Source of the DNA: Hyphomicrobiales bacterium
GTDB taxonomy: Bacteria; Pseudomonadota; Alphaproteobacteria; Rhizobiales; Rhizobiaceae
Length of the DNA: 64,000 nucleotides
Assembly (NCBI GenBank): GCA_900469445.1
Contig: UBXM01000001.1
Location: 433,724 to 497,723, forward strand
Direction of reading: 5' to 3'
This document shows, in pieces, positions 29,205 through 35,925 of the stretch; position 1 is the first letter of the stretch; every line of letters begins with the position of its first letter. The notes under the pieces were generated by a model. The model saw only the letters and a list, made by a program, of their open reading frames with translations. It searched no databases and was not told the DNA's origin. Position numbers and translations under genes: made by a program.

Positions 29205-29256
29205 GCAGCCCCTTGGGGCAGACCCTTGAGGCAGCCCCTCGAAGCAGACCACGGGG
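29205..29256. repeat. Four tandem copies of a 13-bp repeat
   Basis: GCAG recurs exactly every 13 bp at 29205, 29218, 29231 and 29244, with the units resembling GCAGnCCCTTGAG. They lie in the 285-bp space between divergent soxB and the DUF2793 gene, which otherwise holds no gene that I can see. Confidence 0.7.
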
Positions 29257-29362
29257 ATGAATAGCAAGGTCGCCTCAGTGCTTTCAATAGCTTGCCCCAA
29301 ACTTCGTCCCCGCATGTAAAATGCGTGCCTAAAATCCGGCAGAGGAATTGCCGGAGATGACC

Positions 29363-30394
29363 ATGAGCGACCGCACCACCAATCTCGAAATGCCCTTCAT
29401 CATGCCCTCGCAGGCGCAGAAGCACATCACCCATAACGAGGCCCTGCTCCTGCTGGATGCCATCATCCAGCTTGCCATCGTCGAGGAACGCGGCAGCCCT
29501 CCGGGCAATCCCGAGCCGGGAGACCGCTTCCTCATCGCAGCCGGCGCATCAGGCCCGTGGGCCGGGCGCACCGGTCGGATCGCCATCCGGCAGGATGGCT
29601 CCTGGGCTTACGTCACCCCGAAAGCCGGATGGCGCGCCTGGTTCAAGGCGAGCGGCAAGCTGAAAATCTTCGACGGCGCCGCATGGGAAGACCTGTCCCT
29701 GCCGGAGCAGGCCAGCGTTTCGACCCTCGGCGTCTCCGCCACGGCCGACGCCACCAACAGGATTGCCGTCTCCTCCCCCGCCAGCCTTTTCAACCACGCA
29801 GGCGGCAGCCACCAGCTCAAGATCAACAAGGCCGCGGCAACCGACACAGCCACGCTGCTGTTCCAGTCCGGCTGGACCGGGCATGCGGAAATGGGACTGG
29901 CGGGCAATACCGACTTCTCGATCAAGGTCAGCAACGGCGCGGATTGGAAGACGGGGCTTGCGATCGATGGCACAGGTCGCGTCGCGCGACCCAACCAGCC
30001 GGTGGCGCGCGCCTATCGCAGCGGCGCGAATTTTGCGCCGACCAACGGGCAGCAGAGCGGCGTCACGGACCTTGCGGTAAATCAGGGCGGCTTCACCCTG
30101 GGCGCCTCGCTCGCCGGTGGCGGCAAGGCGCTGATCGTGCCGGCAACCGGTCTCTATCTGGTCGCCCTTACGATCGCGGTCGCCACGGCGACCGCCGCCT
30201 ATGGTGTGACAGTTTCGCGCAATGGTAGTCCCGGGGTGCTTTCGCTGACCGGACAGGCCGCCAGTTCCGTCACGCTCTCATCCTTGGCGATCGCTCAATT
30301 GCAACAGGGGGATACGCTGACATTCGGCCATACGGGTTCCGCCACGTTCACAGCCGGAGCAAGCGGAACTATCCTTTCACTGGCAATGATTTAG
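29363..30394 (+). CDS. DUF2793 protein with a C1q-like C-terminal domain
   Basis: A 343-residue protein. The N-terminal 110 or so residues match DUF2793 (PFIMPSQAQKHITHNEALLLLDAIIQL; GDRFLIAAGASGPWAGRTG; WAYVTPKAGWRAWF), a family found in phage tails, gene-transfer-agent-like loci and as orphan genes in Rhizobiales. A central Gly/Ala/Thr-rich part leads to a last ~120 residues that look like a C1q/TNF-like jelly roll (ALIVPATGLYLVALTIAVA, then LQQGDTLTFGHTGSATF). A trimeric fibre-tip or surface role is an inference. It starts at 29363 behind GGAG. No phage genes flank it. Confidence 0.7.
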   Translation: MSDRTTNLEMPFIMPSQAQKHITHNEALLLLDAIIQLAIVEERGSPPGNPEPGDRFLIAAGASGPWAGRTGRIAIRQDGSWAYVTPKAGWRAWFKASGKLKIFDGAAWEDLSLPEQASVSTLGVSATADATNRIAVSSPASLFNHAGGSHQLKINKAAATDTATLLFQSGWTGHAEMGLAGNTDFSIKVSNGADWKTGLAIDGTGRVARPNQPVARAYRSGANFAPTNGQQSGVTDLAVNQGGFTLGASLAGGGKALIVPATGLYLVALTIAVATATAAYGVTVSRNGSPGVLSLTGQAASSVTLSSLAIAQLQQGDTLTFGHTGSATFTAGASGTILSLAMI

Positions 30395-30571
30395 CCAAAA
30401 AACTTCAAAAAATGATACAACATCCGTGCCATTATCGCACAGGCCGGCGCGCCATATGCCTGTTTATCGACCTCTCCCCCTCCCCTGCCGGCCTTATTTT
30501 GCAGGGGTTTGCGGGCTATGTGGCAGAAAAATTACGACCTTTGCGAGTTAGGTCACATTTGCGGAACCTGT

Positions 30572-30586
30572 TTAGTCAAATGTTAA
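30572..30586 (+). promoter_or_regulatory. CtrA-like box upstream of sciP
   Basis: TTAG-N7-TTAA matches the TTAA-N7-TTAA consensus at 7 of 8 positions, 53 bp before the sciP ATG. In Caulobacter sciP is under CtrA control, so the site is biologically plausible. The rest of the 244-bp space to the DUF2793 gene shows only a weak inverted repeat (30441-30448 with 30487-30494). Confidence 0.5.
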
Positions 30587-30638
30587 AACTGCCGGACTAG
30601 GCTCTCCGGCGTGGTCTTGTGTTGTGTAGAGAGTTCCA

Positions 30639-30914
30639 ATGACCGAAATGATCCGTCCACGAGTTAAATATGTCATCGGCCCCGATGGCAGCCCGCTTAC
30701 GATTGCGGACCTTCCGCCGGCCAATACGCGCCGCTGGGTTATCCGCCGTAAGGCTGAGGTTGTCGCGGCTGTTCGCGGTGGCCTGTTGAGCTTGGAGGAA
30801 GCCTGCGACCGTTATACGCTTACCGTCGAAGAATTCCTCTCCTGGCAGTCGTCGATTAACGATCATGGCCTTGCCGGCCTGCGTACGACGCGTATCCAGC
30901 AGTATCGCCACTAG
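30639..30914 (+). CDS. sciP: CtrA inhibitor SciP (DUF1153)
   Basis: A 91-residue protein of the DUF1153 family. The N-terminal VKYVIGPDGSPLTIADLPP and the helix-turn-helix-like RRWVIRRKAEVVAAVRGGLLSLEEAC stretch are diagnostic of SciP, which binds DNA and CtrA and blocks CtrA-activated transcription in early cell-cycle stages in Caulobacter. It is encoded a few genes from ctrA, as in other Rhizobiales. A CtrA-like box precedes it. Size and sequence are standard. Confidence 0.9.
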   Translation: MTEMIRPRVKYVIGPDGSPLTIADLPPANTRRWVIRRKAEVVAAVRGGLLSLEEACDRYTLTVEEFLSWQSSINDHGLAGLRTTRIQQYRH

Positions 30915-30945
30915 GCGCATCCGGCGAAAAGCCACCCTTTGAGGG

Positions 30946-30977
30946 TGCCGCGACCGAGGTTGCGGCATCCTTTGTTT
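30946..30977 (+). terminator. Terminator after sciP
   Basis: TGCCGCGACC (30946-30955) pairs with GGTTGCGGCA (30958-30967) with one G-T wobble, followed by a T-rich stretch. The convergent PqiA-like gene ends immediately beyond. Confidence 0.6.
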
Positions 30978-31489
30978 TATCCCTTTTCCGATTGCCTGCC
31001 CGCCTTTCCCAGTTTGACCACAGAGGGAAAGAGGGCCGCAATCACCGCGGACGCCGCATAACACCAGAAACCGGGAAGCGTCACGGCTGTCGCAAGCCCG
31101 CTCGTCTTTGCCGCGAAGATGACGATGGCGACCAGCATCACATCCATCATCGACCATCTGGAAAGATGCGGCATCATCCGCTGCAGAATTCCGGACCGGC
31201 CATCGTCGGCCGAGACTTCCAGAGCCAGAACGATCAGCTTTGCGGCGGGAAATACGAGTGAAAATGCGCCGACCGCAATGGCGAGCCCGACACTGCCATC
31301 CGACCAGAGCTCACCGATCAATTGCACCAGCGACGGCTCTTTGCTGAAAAAATAGAGTTGCTCGAACCGCATGATCGGCAGGAAAATGCCGAGCACCAGA
31401 AGCGCGGCACACACCGCCAGTATCGAAAACGGCACTATCCGGCTCACACCAACTCCCCGAAAACGACTGCACTGTCCCGAAATCGCCAT
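30977..31489 (-). CDS. PqiA-family membrane protein
   Basis: A 170-residue inner-membrane protein of the paraquat-inducible protein A family, half the size of two-module PqiA. Three or four hydrophobic segments (SILAVCAALLVLGIFLPIM; LAIAVGAFSLVFPAAKLIVLAL; MMDVMLVAIVIFAAK) and the hallmark LSRWSMMDV are present. PqiA/LetA proteins work with MCE proteins in lipid traffic across the envelope; no MCE partner is seen here. The start at 31489 is chosen; a 12-codon extension is possible. Confidence 0.8.
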   Translation of the reverse strand: MAISGQCSRFRGVGVSRIVPFSILAVCAALLVLGIFLPIMRFEQLYFFSKEPSLVQLIGELWSDGSVGLAIAVGAFSLVFPAAKLIVLALEVSADDGRSGILQRMMPHLSRWSMMDVMLVAIVIFAAKTSGLATAVTLPGFWCYAASAVIAALFPSVVKLGKAGRQSEKG

Positions 31490-31579
31490 CGATTTTCGAC
31501 ATCGCTCGCCGAGACAACGTCGCACCGTGCCTGCGCTATAATGGCGCAGCCCGCCGCCGGCCCCGACCTTGTCTTCAAA

Positions 31580-31593
31580 TATGAAGCTTCATA
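31580..31593. promoter_or_regulatory. 14-bp perfect palindrome between the pqiA-like gene and GNAT gene
   Basis: TATGAAGCTTCATA is self-complementary and lies in the 174-bp space between the divergent PqiA-like gene and the acetyltransferase gene. It could be an operator; no regulator is known. Confidence 0.35.
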
Positions 31594-31663
31594 CCATTGG
31601 TCAAATCGGGCCATGTCCCACGGCTGGCCCGTGCGTGATTAGGACAGGAAGAAGAAATTCGGG

Positions 31664-31945
31664 ATGAACATCACCCACGAAGAAAAACAGTCAGGTGGAA
31701 GATATATCGTCGATATCGACGGACATGTCGCGGAAATGACCTATACCCGCAAATCCCCCGACCTCATTTTCATCGATCATACCGGCGTGCCCGATGCCCT
31801 GCGCGGCAGGGGTATCGCCCAGGCTCTCGCCGAATTTGCAGTGAAGGAAGCCCGCAACGGCGGATGGAAGATCATACCGCGATGCTCGTTTTTCCAGCGT
31901 CAGGTCGAACGCCATCCCGACTGGCAGGATATAGTCGGCAAATAA
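31664..31945 (+). CDS. GNAT-family small N-acetyltransferase (YjdJ/NATD1-like)
   Basis: A 93-residue protein with the compact acetyltransferase fold: YIVDIDGHVAEMTYTRKSPDLIFIDHTGVPDALRGRGIAQALAEFAVKEA, in which RGRGIA is the acetyl-CoA phosphate-binding loop. The C-terminal IPRCSFFQRQVERHPDW is typical of the NATD1/YjdJ subgroup. Substrate unknown. It has its own upstream space shared with the PqiA-like gene. Confidence 0.88.
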   Translation: MNITHEEKQSGGRYIVDIDGHVAEMTYTRKSPDLIFIDHTGVPDALRGRGIAQALAEFAVKEARNGGWKIIPRCSFFQRQVERHPDWQDIVGK

Positions 31946-31991
31946 CGATGACCGGCATGGGCAGATCTCGCGCATAGCCGTGCAGAAAATG

Positions 31992-32023
31992 GAAAAAGGG
32001 CGCCGCCCCTTGCGGGTCGCCCT
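31992..32023 (-). terminator. Terminator of fliJ
   Basis: On the minus strand AGGGCG (32023-32018) pairs with CGCCCT (32002-31997) around an inner GC-rich stem, followed by a run of five T. It lies 30 bp beyond the fliJ stop. Confidence 0.65.
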
Positions 32024-32052
32024 CTTCAGCCCTCTCTCTGCGACCTGCGCTT

Positions 32053-32403
32053 TTAGGCGCGGGCGCGCATCCCGCCGTCACGCTCTTCCAGCGCCGAAGC
32101 CTTGGCGAGTTCCGCCTCCGCTTCTTCCAGTGCCAGTTCGGCACTGTCCTGCTGAACCTTCAGTTCCCTGATCGAGACCTGCAGGTTGTCCGCACGCTGG
32201 CGCGCGGCCTTAGCAAAGGTCGGATAAGCGAAATGACCCGGATCAGTAATGCCGGACTTTTTCTCTTCAAGCGTGATCTGGTGTTCCAGTTCCTTCGCCA
32301 TCCGTTCGAATTCTGCCATCATCATCTGCAGCTGCTGCAGTTGACGGCGCTTTTCGTTAACCTGAAACCCTTTCAGGCGAACAAGGCTGTCACGCGACTT
32401 CAT
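32053..32403 (-). CDS. fliJ: Flagellar export protein FliJ
   Basis: A 116-residue, almost wholly coiled-coil protein rich in Gln, Glu, Lys and Arg (SRDSLVRLKGFQVNEKRRQLQQLQMMM; ITLEEKKSGITDPGHFAYP). FliJ is the soluble coiled-coil component of the flagellar type III export ATPase complex, partner of FliI and FlhA. Location next to ctrA is conserved in alphaproteobacteria. No fliI lies beside it here. It starts at 32403 and is divergent from ctrA; the intervening 422 bp carry CtrA-like boxes. Confidence 0.85.
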   Translation of the reverse strand: MKSRDSLVRLKGFQVNEKRRQLQQLQMMMAEFERMAKELEHQITLEEKKSGITDPGHFAYPTFAKAARQRADNLQVSIRELKVQQDSAELALEEAEAELAKASALEERDGGMRARA

Positions 32404-32825
32404 ACGCAATACTCCGTGGATACCAACACCCCGGCCCGTGATCTGCGTGTTACAGTGCAGATCAAAAAATTTCCGACACGTTAATAAATTTGACGCGGCA
32501 TTAACTTTTCGTTTACGGGCATCATTAATGATAAAGACGATCGTTTAAGGGTCGGTAAATACCAAGTCCAAATCGGACAGCGGCAATGTGTCAGTCGCAA
32601 GAATCACTTAGCGGGAAGTCCTCGACCGCTGATTCAACATGGTGATGTCCAATCCGTAAAGGAAAACAGGCTGCTACTTATTTTGCTTAATAAATTGATG
32701 CACCTTGCCAAATCAGGTCACAGTTTGTTAACCATTTGATGGCAGCTTCCAAATCAGGCACAGTCTGGATCCGTAACGAGTGAGGGGGCAAAAGGTAACC
32801 TTGCGCGGCGGTAAAGGGGAAAATT
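32404..32825. promoter_or_regulatory. fliJ/ctrA intergenic control region
   Basis: 422 bp without a gene. It contains two overlapping CtrA-like boxes, TTGA-N7-TTAA (32490-32504) and TTAA-N7-TTTA (32501-32515), each matching 7 of 8 positions. It also has a TTAACCAT element at 32728-32735, two GANTC (CcrM) sites at 32601-32605 and 32631-32635, and a repeated CCAAATCAGG(T)CACAGT element at 32708-32724 and 32749-32764. A degenerate third copy lies at 32568-32580. These features suit autoregulated and methylation-sensitive ctrA transcription, as in Caulobacter. Confidence 0.65.
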
Positions 32826-33527
32826 ATGCGGGTTCTACTCATCGAAGATGACAGCGCGACAGCGCAGAGCATCGAGCTGATGCTGAAATCGGAAAGCTTT
32901 AATGTCTACACCACTGATCTTGGTGAAGAAGGCGTCGATCTTGGCAAGCTATACGACTACGACATCATTCTTCTTGACCTGAACTTGCCCGACATGTCGG
33001 GTTATGAAGTTCTGCGGACGCTCCGTCTGTCCAAGGTCAAGACACCGATCCTCATCCTGTCCGGCATGGCCGGCATCGAGGATAAGGTTCGCGGTCTCGG
33101 CTTCGGCGCCGACGACTACATGACCAAGCCGTTCCACAAGGACGAACTGGTTGCACGTATCCATGCGATCGTCCGTCGTTCGAAGGGCCACGCCCAGTCG
33201 ATCATCATCACCGGCGAACTGATCGTAAACCTTGACGCAAAGACTGTCGAAGTCGGCGGCCAGCGCGTTCACCTGACGGGCAAGGAATACCAGATGCTGG
33301 AGCTGCTTTCGCTCCGCAAGGGTACCACGCTCACCAAGGAAATGTTCCTGAACCACCTTTACGGCGGCATGGACGAACCGGAATTGAAGATCATCGACGT
33401 CTTCATCTGCAAGCTGCGCAAGAAGCTGGCAAATGCTGCCGGCGGCGCAAACTACATCGAAACCGTCTGGGGCCGCGGCTACGTTCTGCGCGAGCCGGAT
33501 GGTGCGGAATACGCCGAAACGGCATAA
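32826..33527 (+). CDS. ctrA: Cell-cycle response regulator CtrA
   Basis: A 233-residue OmpR-type response regulator with near-complete identity to the CtrA pattern. The receiver domain (1-118) has D8/D9 and phospho-acceptor D51 ([15 protein letters not shown]), and the winged-helix domain (about 125-225) contains the [24 protein letters not shown] and [14 protein letters not shown] stretches. CtrA represses replication initiation and activates motility and division genes. The C-terminus ends in ETA rather than the Ala-Ala used for ClpXP recognition in Caulobacter. SD GGGG lies upstream of the ATG. A terminator follows. Confidence 0.98.
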   Translation: MRVLLIEDDSATAQSIELMLKSESFNVYTTDLGEEGVDLGKLYDYDIILLDLNLPDMSGYEVLRTLRLSKVKTPILILSGMAGIEDKVRGLGFGADDYMTKPFHKDELVARIHAIVRRSKGHAQSIIITGELIVNLDAKTVEVGGQRVHLTGKEYQMLELLSLRKGTTLTKEMFLNHLYGGMDEPELKIIDVFICKLRKKLANAAGGANYIETVWGRGYVLREPDGAEYAETA

Positions 33528-33553
33528 GCCGAATATCCTCCCCTTTGCCTTAG

Positions 33554-33586
33554 AACCCGCCTGGCGCGCCCAGGCGGGTTTTATTG
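33554..33586 (+). terminator. Rho-independent terminator of ctrA
   Basis: AACCCGCCTGG (33554-33564) pairs with CCAGGCGGGTT (33570-33580), followed by TTTATT, 26 bp after the ctrA stop. Confidence 0.92.
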
Positions 33587-33674
33587 TGTCTTCAGCATGA
33601 GATTTTCATCGCTCGACAAATAAAAACGGCGACCGAAGCCGCCGTTACAGGTCGATAGGCAAGGTTCGCGGCCG

Positions 33675-34037
33675 TCAGGCGGCAGCGGCGTAAGGAGAAA
33701 ATACCGAGGTCAGGATCTTGCGATCGAAGGGCTTCAGCAAGAATTCGTCGGCCCCTGCCCGCTTGCCGGCCATCATTTTCTTCAAATCGGCCTCGATGAC
33801 GCAGTAGAAGATCTTGACGTTCTTGCCTTCCGGCAAGGCGCGGATGGCGGCAATCAGATCCAGCGCACCCTCGAGGCTCGCATCGACGATCATGAAATTC
33901 GGCAGTTCGGTCTGGCAACCGCGCAGCGCTTCGTGCGCATCGCCTGCCTCGGCGATCAGAAAACCAAGCTCGGACAGAATGCGCTTGCCGACTTTTCGCA
34001 CAATATCGGAATTGTCTGCGATCATCAGACGTTGCAT
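33675..34037 (-). CDS. Single-domain response regulator
   Basis: A 120-residue receiver domain with no output domain. Phospho-acceptor D52 sits in MIVDASLEGALDL; the conserved Lys is in FLLKPFD near 106. The acidic pocket has only one Asp (A7-D8-N9), unlike the usual Asp pair. It lies downstream of chpT on the same strand, between chpT and the ctrA terminator, a place where ChpT-ctrA relay partners are expected. It may be a phosphate sink or regulator of the ChpT relay; that is inference. It is not CpdR by sequence, as far as I can tell. Confidence 0.82.
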   Translation of the reverse strand: MQRLMIADNSDIVRKVGKRILSELGFLIAEAGDAHEALRGCQTELPNFMIVDASLEGALDLIAAIRALPEGKNVKIFYCVIEADLKKMMAGKRAGADEFLLKPFDRKILTSVFSPYAAAA

Positions 34038-34096
34038 AACCCGCTCCCCTTCAGCGACCGCGCCTGCGGTCGACCGTTAACCTATAGCCCTTTGCA

Positions 34097-34113
34097 GCTA
34101 ACGAAAGGTTAGC
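34097..34113. promoter_or_regulatory. Palindrome between chpT and the receiver-only gene
   Basis: GCTAAC (34097-34102) and GTTAGC (34108-34113) form perfect 6-bp arms with a 5-nt spacer; a TTAACC motif lies at 34077-34082. The space is 117 bp, so the receiver gene may have its own promoter here. Confidence 0.35.
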
Positions 34114-34154
34114 GGTGGCTCGGCGGCCCGCATCAGGACCGCCGGAGCGAAGCC

Positions 34155-34802
34155 TCAGGCAGCCGCCATTTCGGCGATGAAGGTGATCTTGTCTTCCGAA
34201 ACGACATGCTTCAGTTCCATGTCGCATTCATCGGCAAGAAGCACGGTGTAATAGGGCTGGATCGAATGGGCATCGACCGCCTCTTCCAGCGTACCGCTGC
34301 AGATTTCGACGAACTTGGCCGGAACGCGCATCATCCGGCCCTTGACGACGATCTCGAACCGGGCAGTTCCCTCGGGATCTTCCAGCGTCACGTCGACCGA
34401 GCCGCCGCGCGGAATGCCGGCATAGGCGACGAGGAAAAGATTGAGCAGCAGCTTGACCCGGTTCTTAGGGATGATGGCGCGAGGACCATTCCAGGTCACT
34501 TCGGTCTTCTTTTCGGCAATGGCGAAATCCTTGGCGGCCTTTTCGGCCTCGCCGGTATCGATCGACGCGCCGACCGAACCGGAAGCACCGAAGGCAAGCC
34601 GGGCGAATTTCAGGCGAACCGAAGCATTGGTCGCCGACGTGCGGATCAGGTCGAGTGCGTCGGCATCGGCGGCGCCCTCATCAAGAAGCTCAAGACCGTT
34701 ATTGATCGCACCGACCGGCGAGATCACGTCGTGGCAGACACGGCTGCACAGGAGTGCCGCCAGATCCGGACCGCTAAGGGTGAGATTGGGGTTTTTCGGC
34801 AT
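34155..34802 (-). CDS. chpT: Histidine phosphotransferase ChpT
   Basis: A 215-residue ChpT. The dimerisation/phosphoacceptor helix LAALLCSRVCHDVISPVGAINNGLELL carries the phospho-His (residue 24, HD motif). The degenerate ATPase-like second domain (NRVKLLLNLFLVAYAGIPRGG; YTVLLADECDMEL) lacks ATP-binding residues, as in the family. ChpT relays phosphate from CckA to CtrA and CpdR. The start at 34802 (MPKNPNLTLSG) is preferred to the 15-residue longer frame. A CtrA-like box lies about 100 bp upstream. Confidence 0.93.
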   Translation of the reverse strand: MPKNPNLTLSGPDLAALLCSRVCHDVISPVGAINNGLELLDEGAADADALDLIRTSATNASVRLKFARLAFGASGSVGASIDTGEAEKAAKDFAIAEKKTEVTWNGPRAIIPKNRVKLLLNLFLVAYAGIPRGGSVDVTLEDPEGTARFEIVVKGRMMRVPAKFVEICSGTLEEAVDAHSIQPYYTVLLADECDMELKHVVSEDKITFIAEMAAA

Positions 34803-34902
34803 GCTATTCTCCTGATGCATCTGGTGCCAATCGCCGCTCTTTGCCATGGCAAGATTGCGTGGGGATGAAACGATAAGGCCGGCATAATGACACTACGTTT
34901 GG

Positions 34903-34917
34903 TAAACTGACCATTAA
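34903..34917 (-). promoter_or_regulatory. CtrA-like box upstream of chpT
   Basis: On the minus strand TTAA-N7-TTTA matches the CtrA consensus at 7 of 8 positions, about 100 bp before the chpT ATG. The form ends in TTTAC, as does one of the boxes upstream of ctrA. Confidence 0.45.
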
Positions 34918-34972
34918 ATCCACAGGCATGAAGACCACAAAGATGGTGGATTTGTTTTATTTCGACACTCTT

Positions 34973-35107
34973 TTACCGATCCGCAGGGCCGAACAACGCC
35001 TCAACAAAGACAAGTTCGGCGAGCCTATCATGGCGCAGCAGCAGGCCCGTGATAGCCGCGCAGATACCGACCAGCATCGGAACGGCGGAGCTGTTCAGTT
35101 TCGGCAC
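34973..35107 (-). CDS. Candidate 44-residue membrane peptide divergent from eipA
   Basis: A short frame on the minus strand starting with GTG at 35107 (PKLNSSAVPMLVGICAAITG, then LLLRHDRLAELVFVEALFGPADR). It has one hydrophobic helix flanked by charged ends, the shape of a small membrane peptide. It has no strong Shine-Dalgarno sequence. The perfect CtrA box at 35141-35155 is 34 bp upstream of its start. It lies in the 426-bp space between chpT and eipA. Nothing else in that space is gene-like. It may be spurious. Confidence 0.3.
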   Translation of the reverse strand: MPKLNSSAVPMLVGICAAITGLLLRHDRLAELVFVEALFGPADR

Positions 35108-35140
35108 TCAACAATATCAATAGCTTAGCTTTTAAAATAC

Positions 35141-35155
35141 TTAACTGGTTGTTAA
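35141..35155 (+). promoter_or_regulatory. Perfect CtrA box upstream of eipA
   Basis: TTAA-CTGGTTG-TTAA is an exact match to the TTAA-N7-TTAA CtrA consensus and ends 73 bp before the eipA start. CtrA is reported to regulate eipA in Brucella, so the site is likely functional. It could also serve the divergent short frame. Confidence 0.8.
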
Positions 35156-35228
35156 TATCATGTCTCCAGAATGGTGCGAGCTGAAGCATGATGCTACGCC
35201 CTTGGACGAATTAAAAACGGACCTGAAC

Positions 35229-35819
35229 ATGCGCCGCCTCCACGTCTCCGCTCCCGCCCTTCGCTTGAAAGCAATGATCGCCGTCTTTGCGGCTGTCTGG
35301 CTTTCGGCCATGCCGGCCGCAGCACAGCAGAACAACAGCCAGTATTCGCTGCAGGAAGTTGTCGATGCAGGTCACGGCTTCTTCGGTTCGACCAGCGGCG
35401 GACTGGCGAAGGTCGTGGAAAACGCCTTCCAGAAATTCGGCCTGCCGAACGGCTACATCCTCGGCCAGGAAGGCTCCGGCGCGTTTATTGCCGGCCTCAC
35501 CTATGGCGAAGGCCAGCTCTACACCAAGAATGCCGGCCAGCATCCAAGCTTCTGGCAGGGTCCATCTCTGGGTATCGACTACGGCGGCCAGGGCACACGC
35601 GTGATGATGCTCGTTTACGATCTTCCGTCGGTCGATTCGCTTTATGCCCGTTTCGGCGGCGTATCCGGTTCCGCTTTCGTCGTTGCAGGCGTCGGCATGA
35701 CGGTTCTGCGCAATGAAAACGTGGTTCTCGTTCCGATCCGCACCGGCGTCGGTGCGCGTCTGGGCGTCAATATCGGCTATCTGAAGCTGACCCGTTCGCC
35801 CACCTGGAACCCCTTCTGA
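35229..35819 (+). CDS. eipA: Envelope integrity protein EipA (DUF1134)
   Basis: A 196-residue periplasmic protein. The signal peptide ends near residue 32 (AMPAAAQQNNS). The DUF1134 body is complete: AGHGFFGSTSGGLAKVVENAFQKFG, GAFIAGLTYGEGQLYTK, and VVLVPIRTGVGARLGVNIGYLKL. In Brucella abortus this protein (EipA) maintains envelope integrity and stress resistance and its gene is regulated by CtrA. The start at 35229 gives the family's length (about 198 residues); the longer frame to 35160 overlaps the CtrA box region and is rejected. Confidence 0.92.
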   Translation: MRRLHVSAPALRLKAMIAVFAAVWLSAMPAAAQQNNSQYSLQEVVDAGHGFFGSTSGGLAKVVENAFQKFGLPNGYILGQEGSGAFIAGLTYGEGQLYTKNAGQHPSFWQGPSLGIDYGGQGTRVMMLVYDLPSVDSLYARFGGVSGSAFVVAGVGMTVLRNENVVLVPIRTGVGARLGVNIGYLKLTRSPTWNPF

Positions 35820-35925
35820 TTATCCCGACGGTTTGCGGTGGCGCACCCGCGAAGTGCGCTTGCTGCATCCTCGCTCGCATGCTTAAACGTGTGCTCCCGC
35901 ATATCCACACCGAGACGGCCCGATC

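Noticed and set aside
30441..30494. AGGCCGGC/GCCGGCCT repeat as the DUF2793 gene terminator
   Set aside because: The loop is about 38 nt and the following T-run is short; too weak to call.
34916..34953. AAATCCAC/GTGGATTT inverted repeat followed by T-rich DNA, as a small RNA or terminator
   Set aside because: The loop is 22 nt and no promoter for an sRNA was recognised.
34928..35128. A 66-codon plus-strand frame in the chpT-eipA space
   Set aside because: No hydrophobic or family pattern; the opposite-strand 44-codon frame looks more protein-like.
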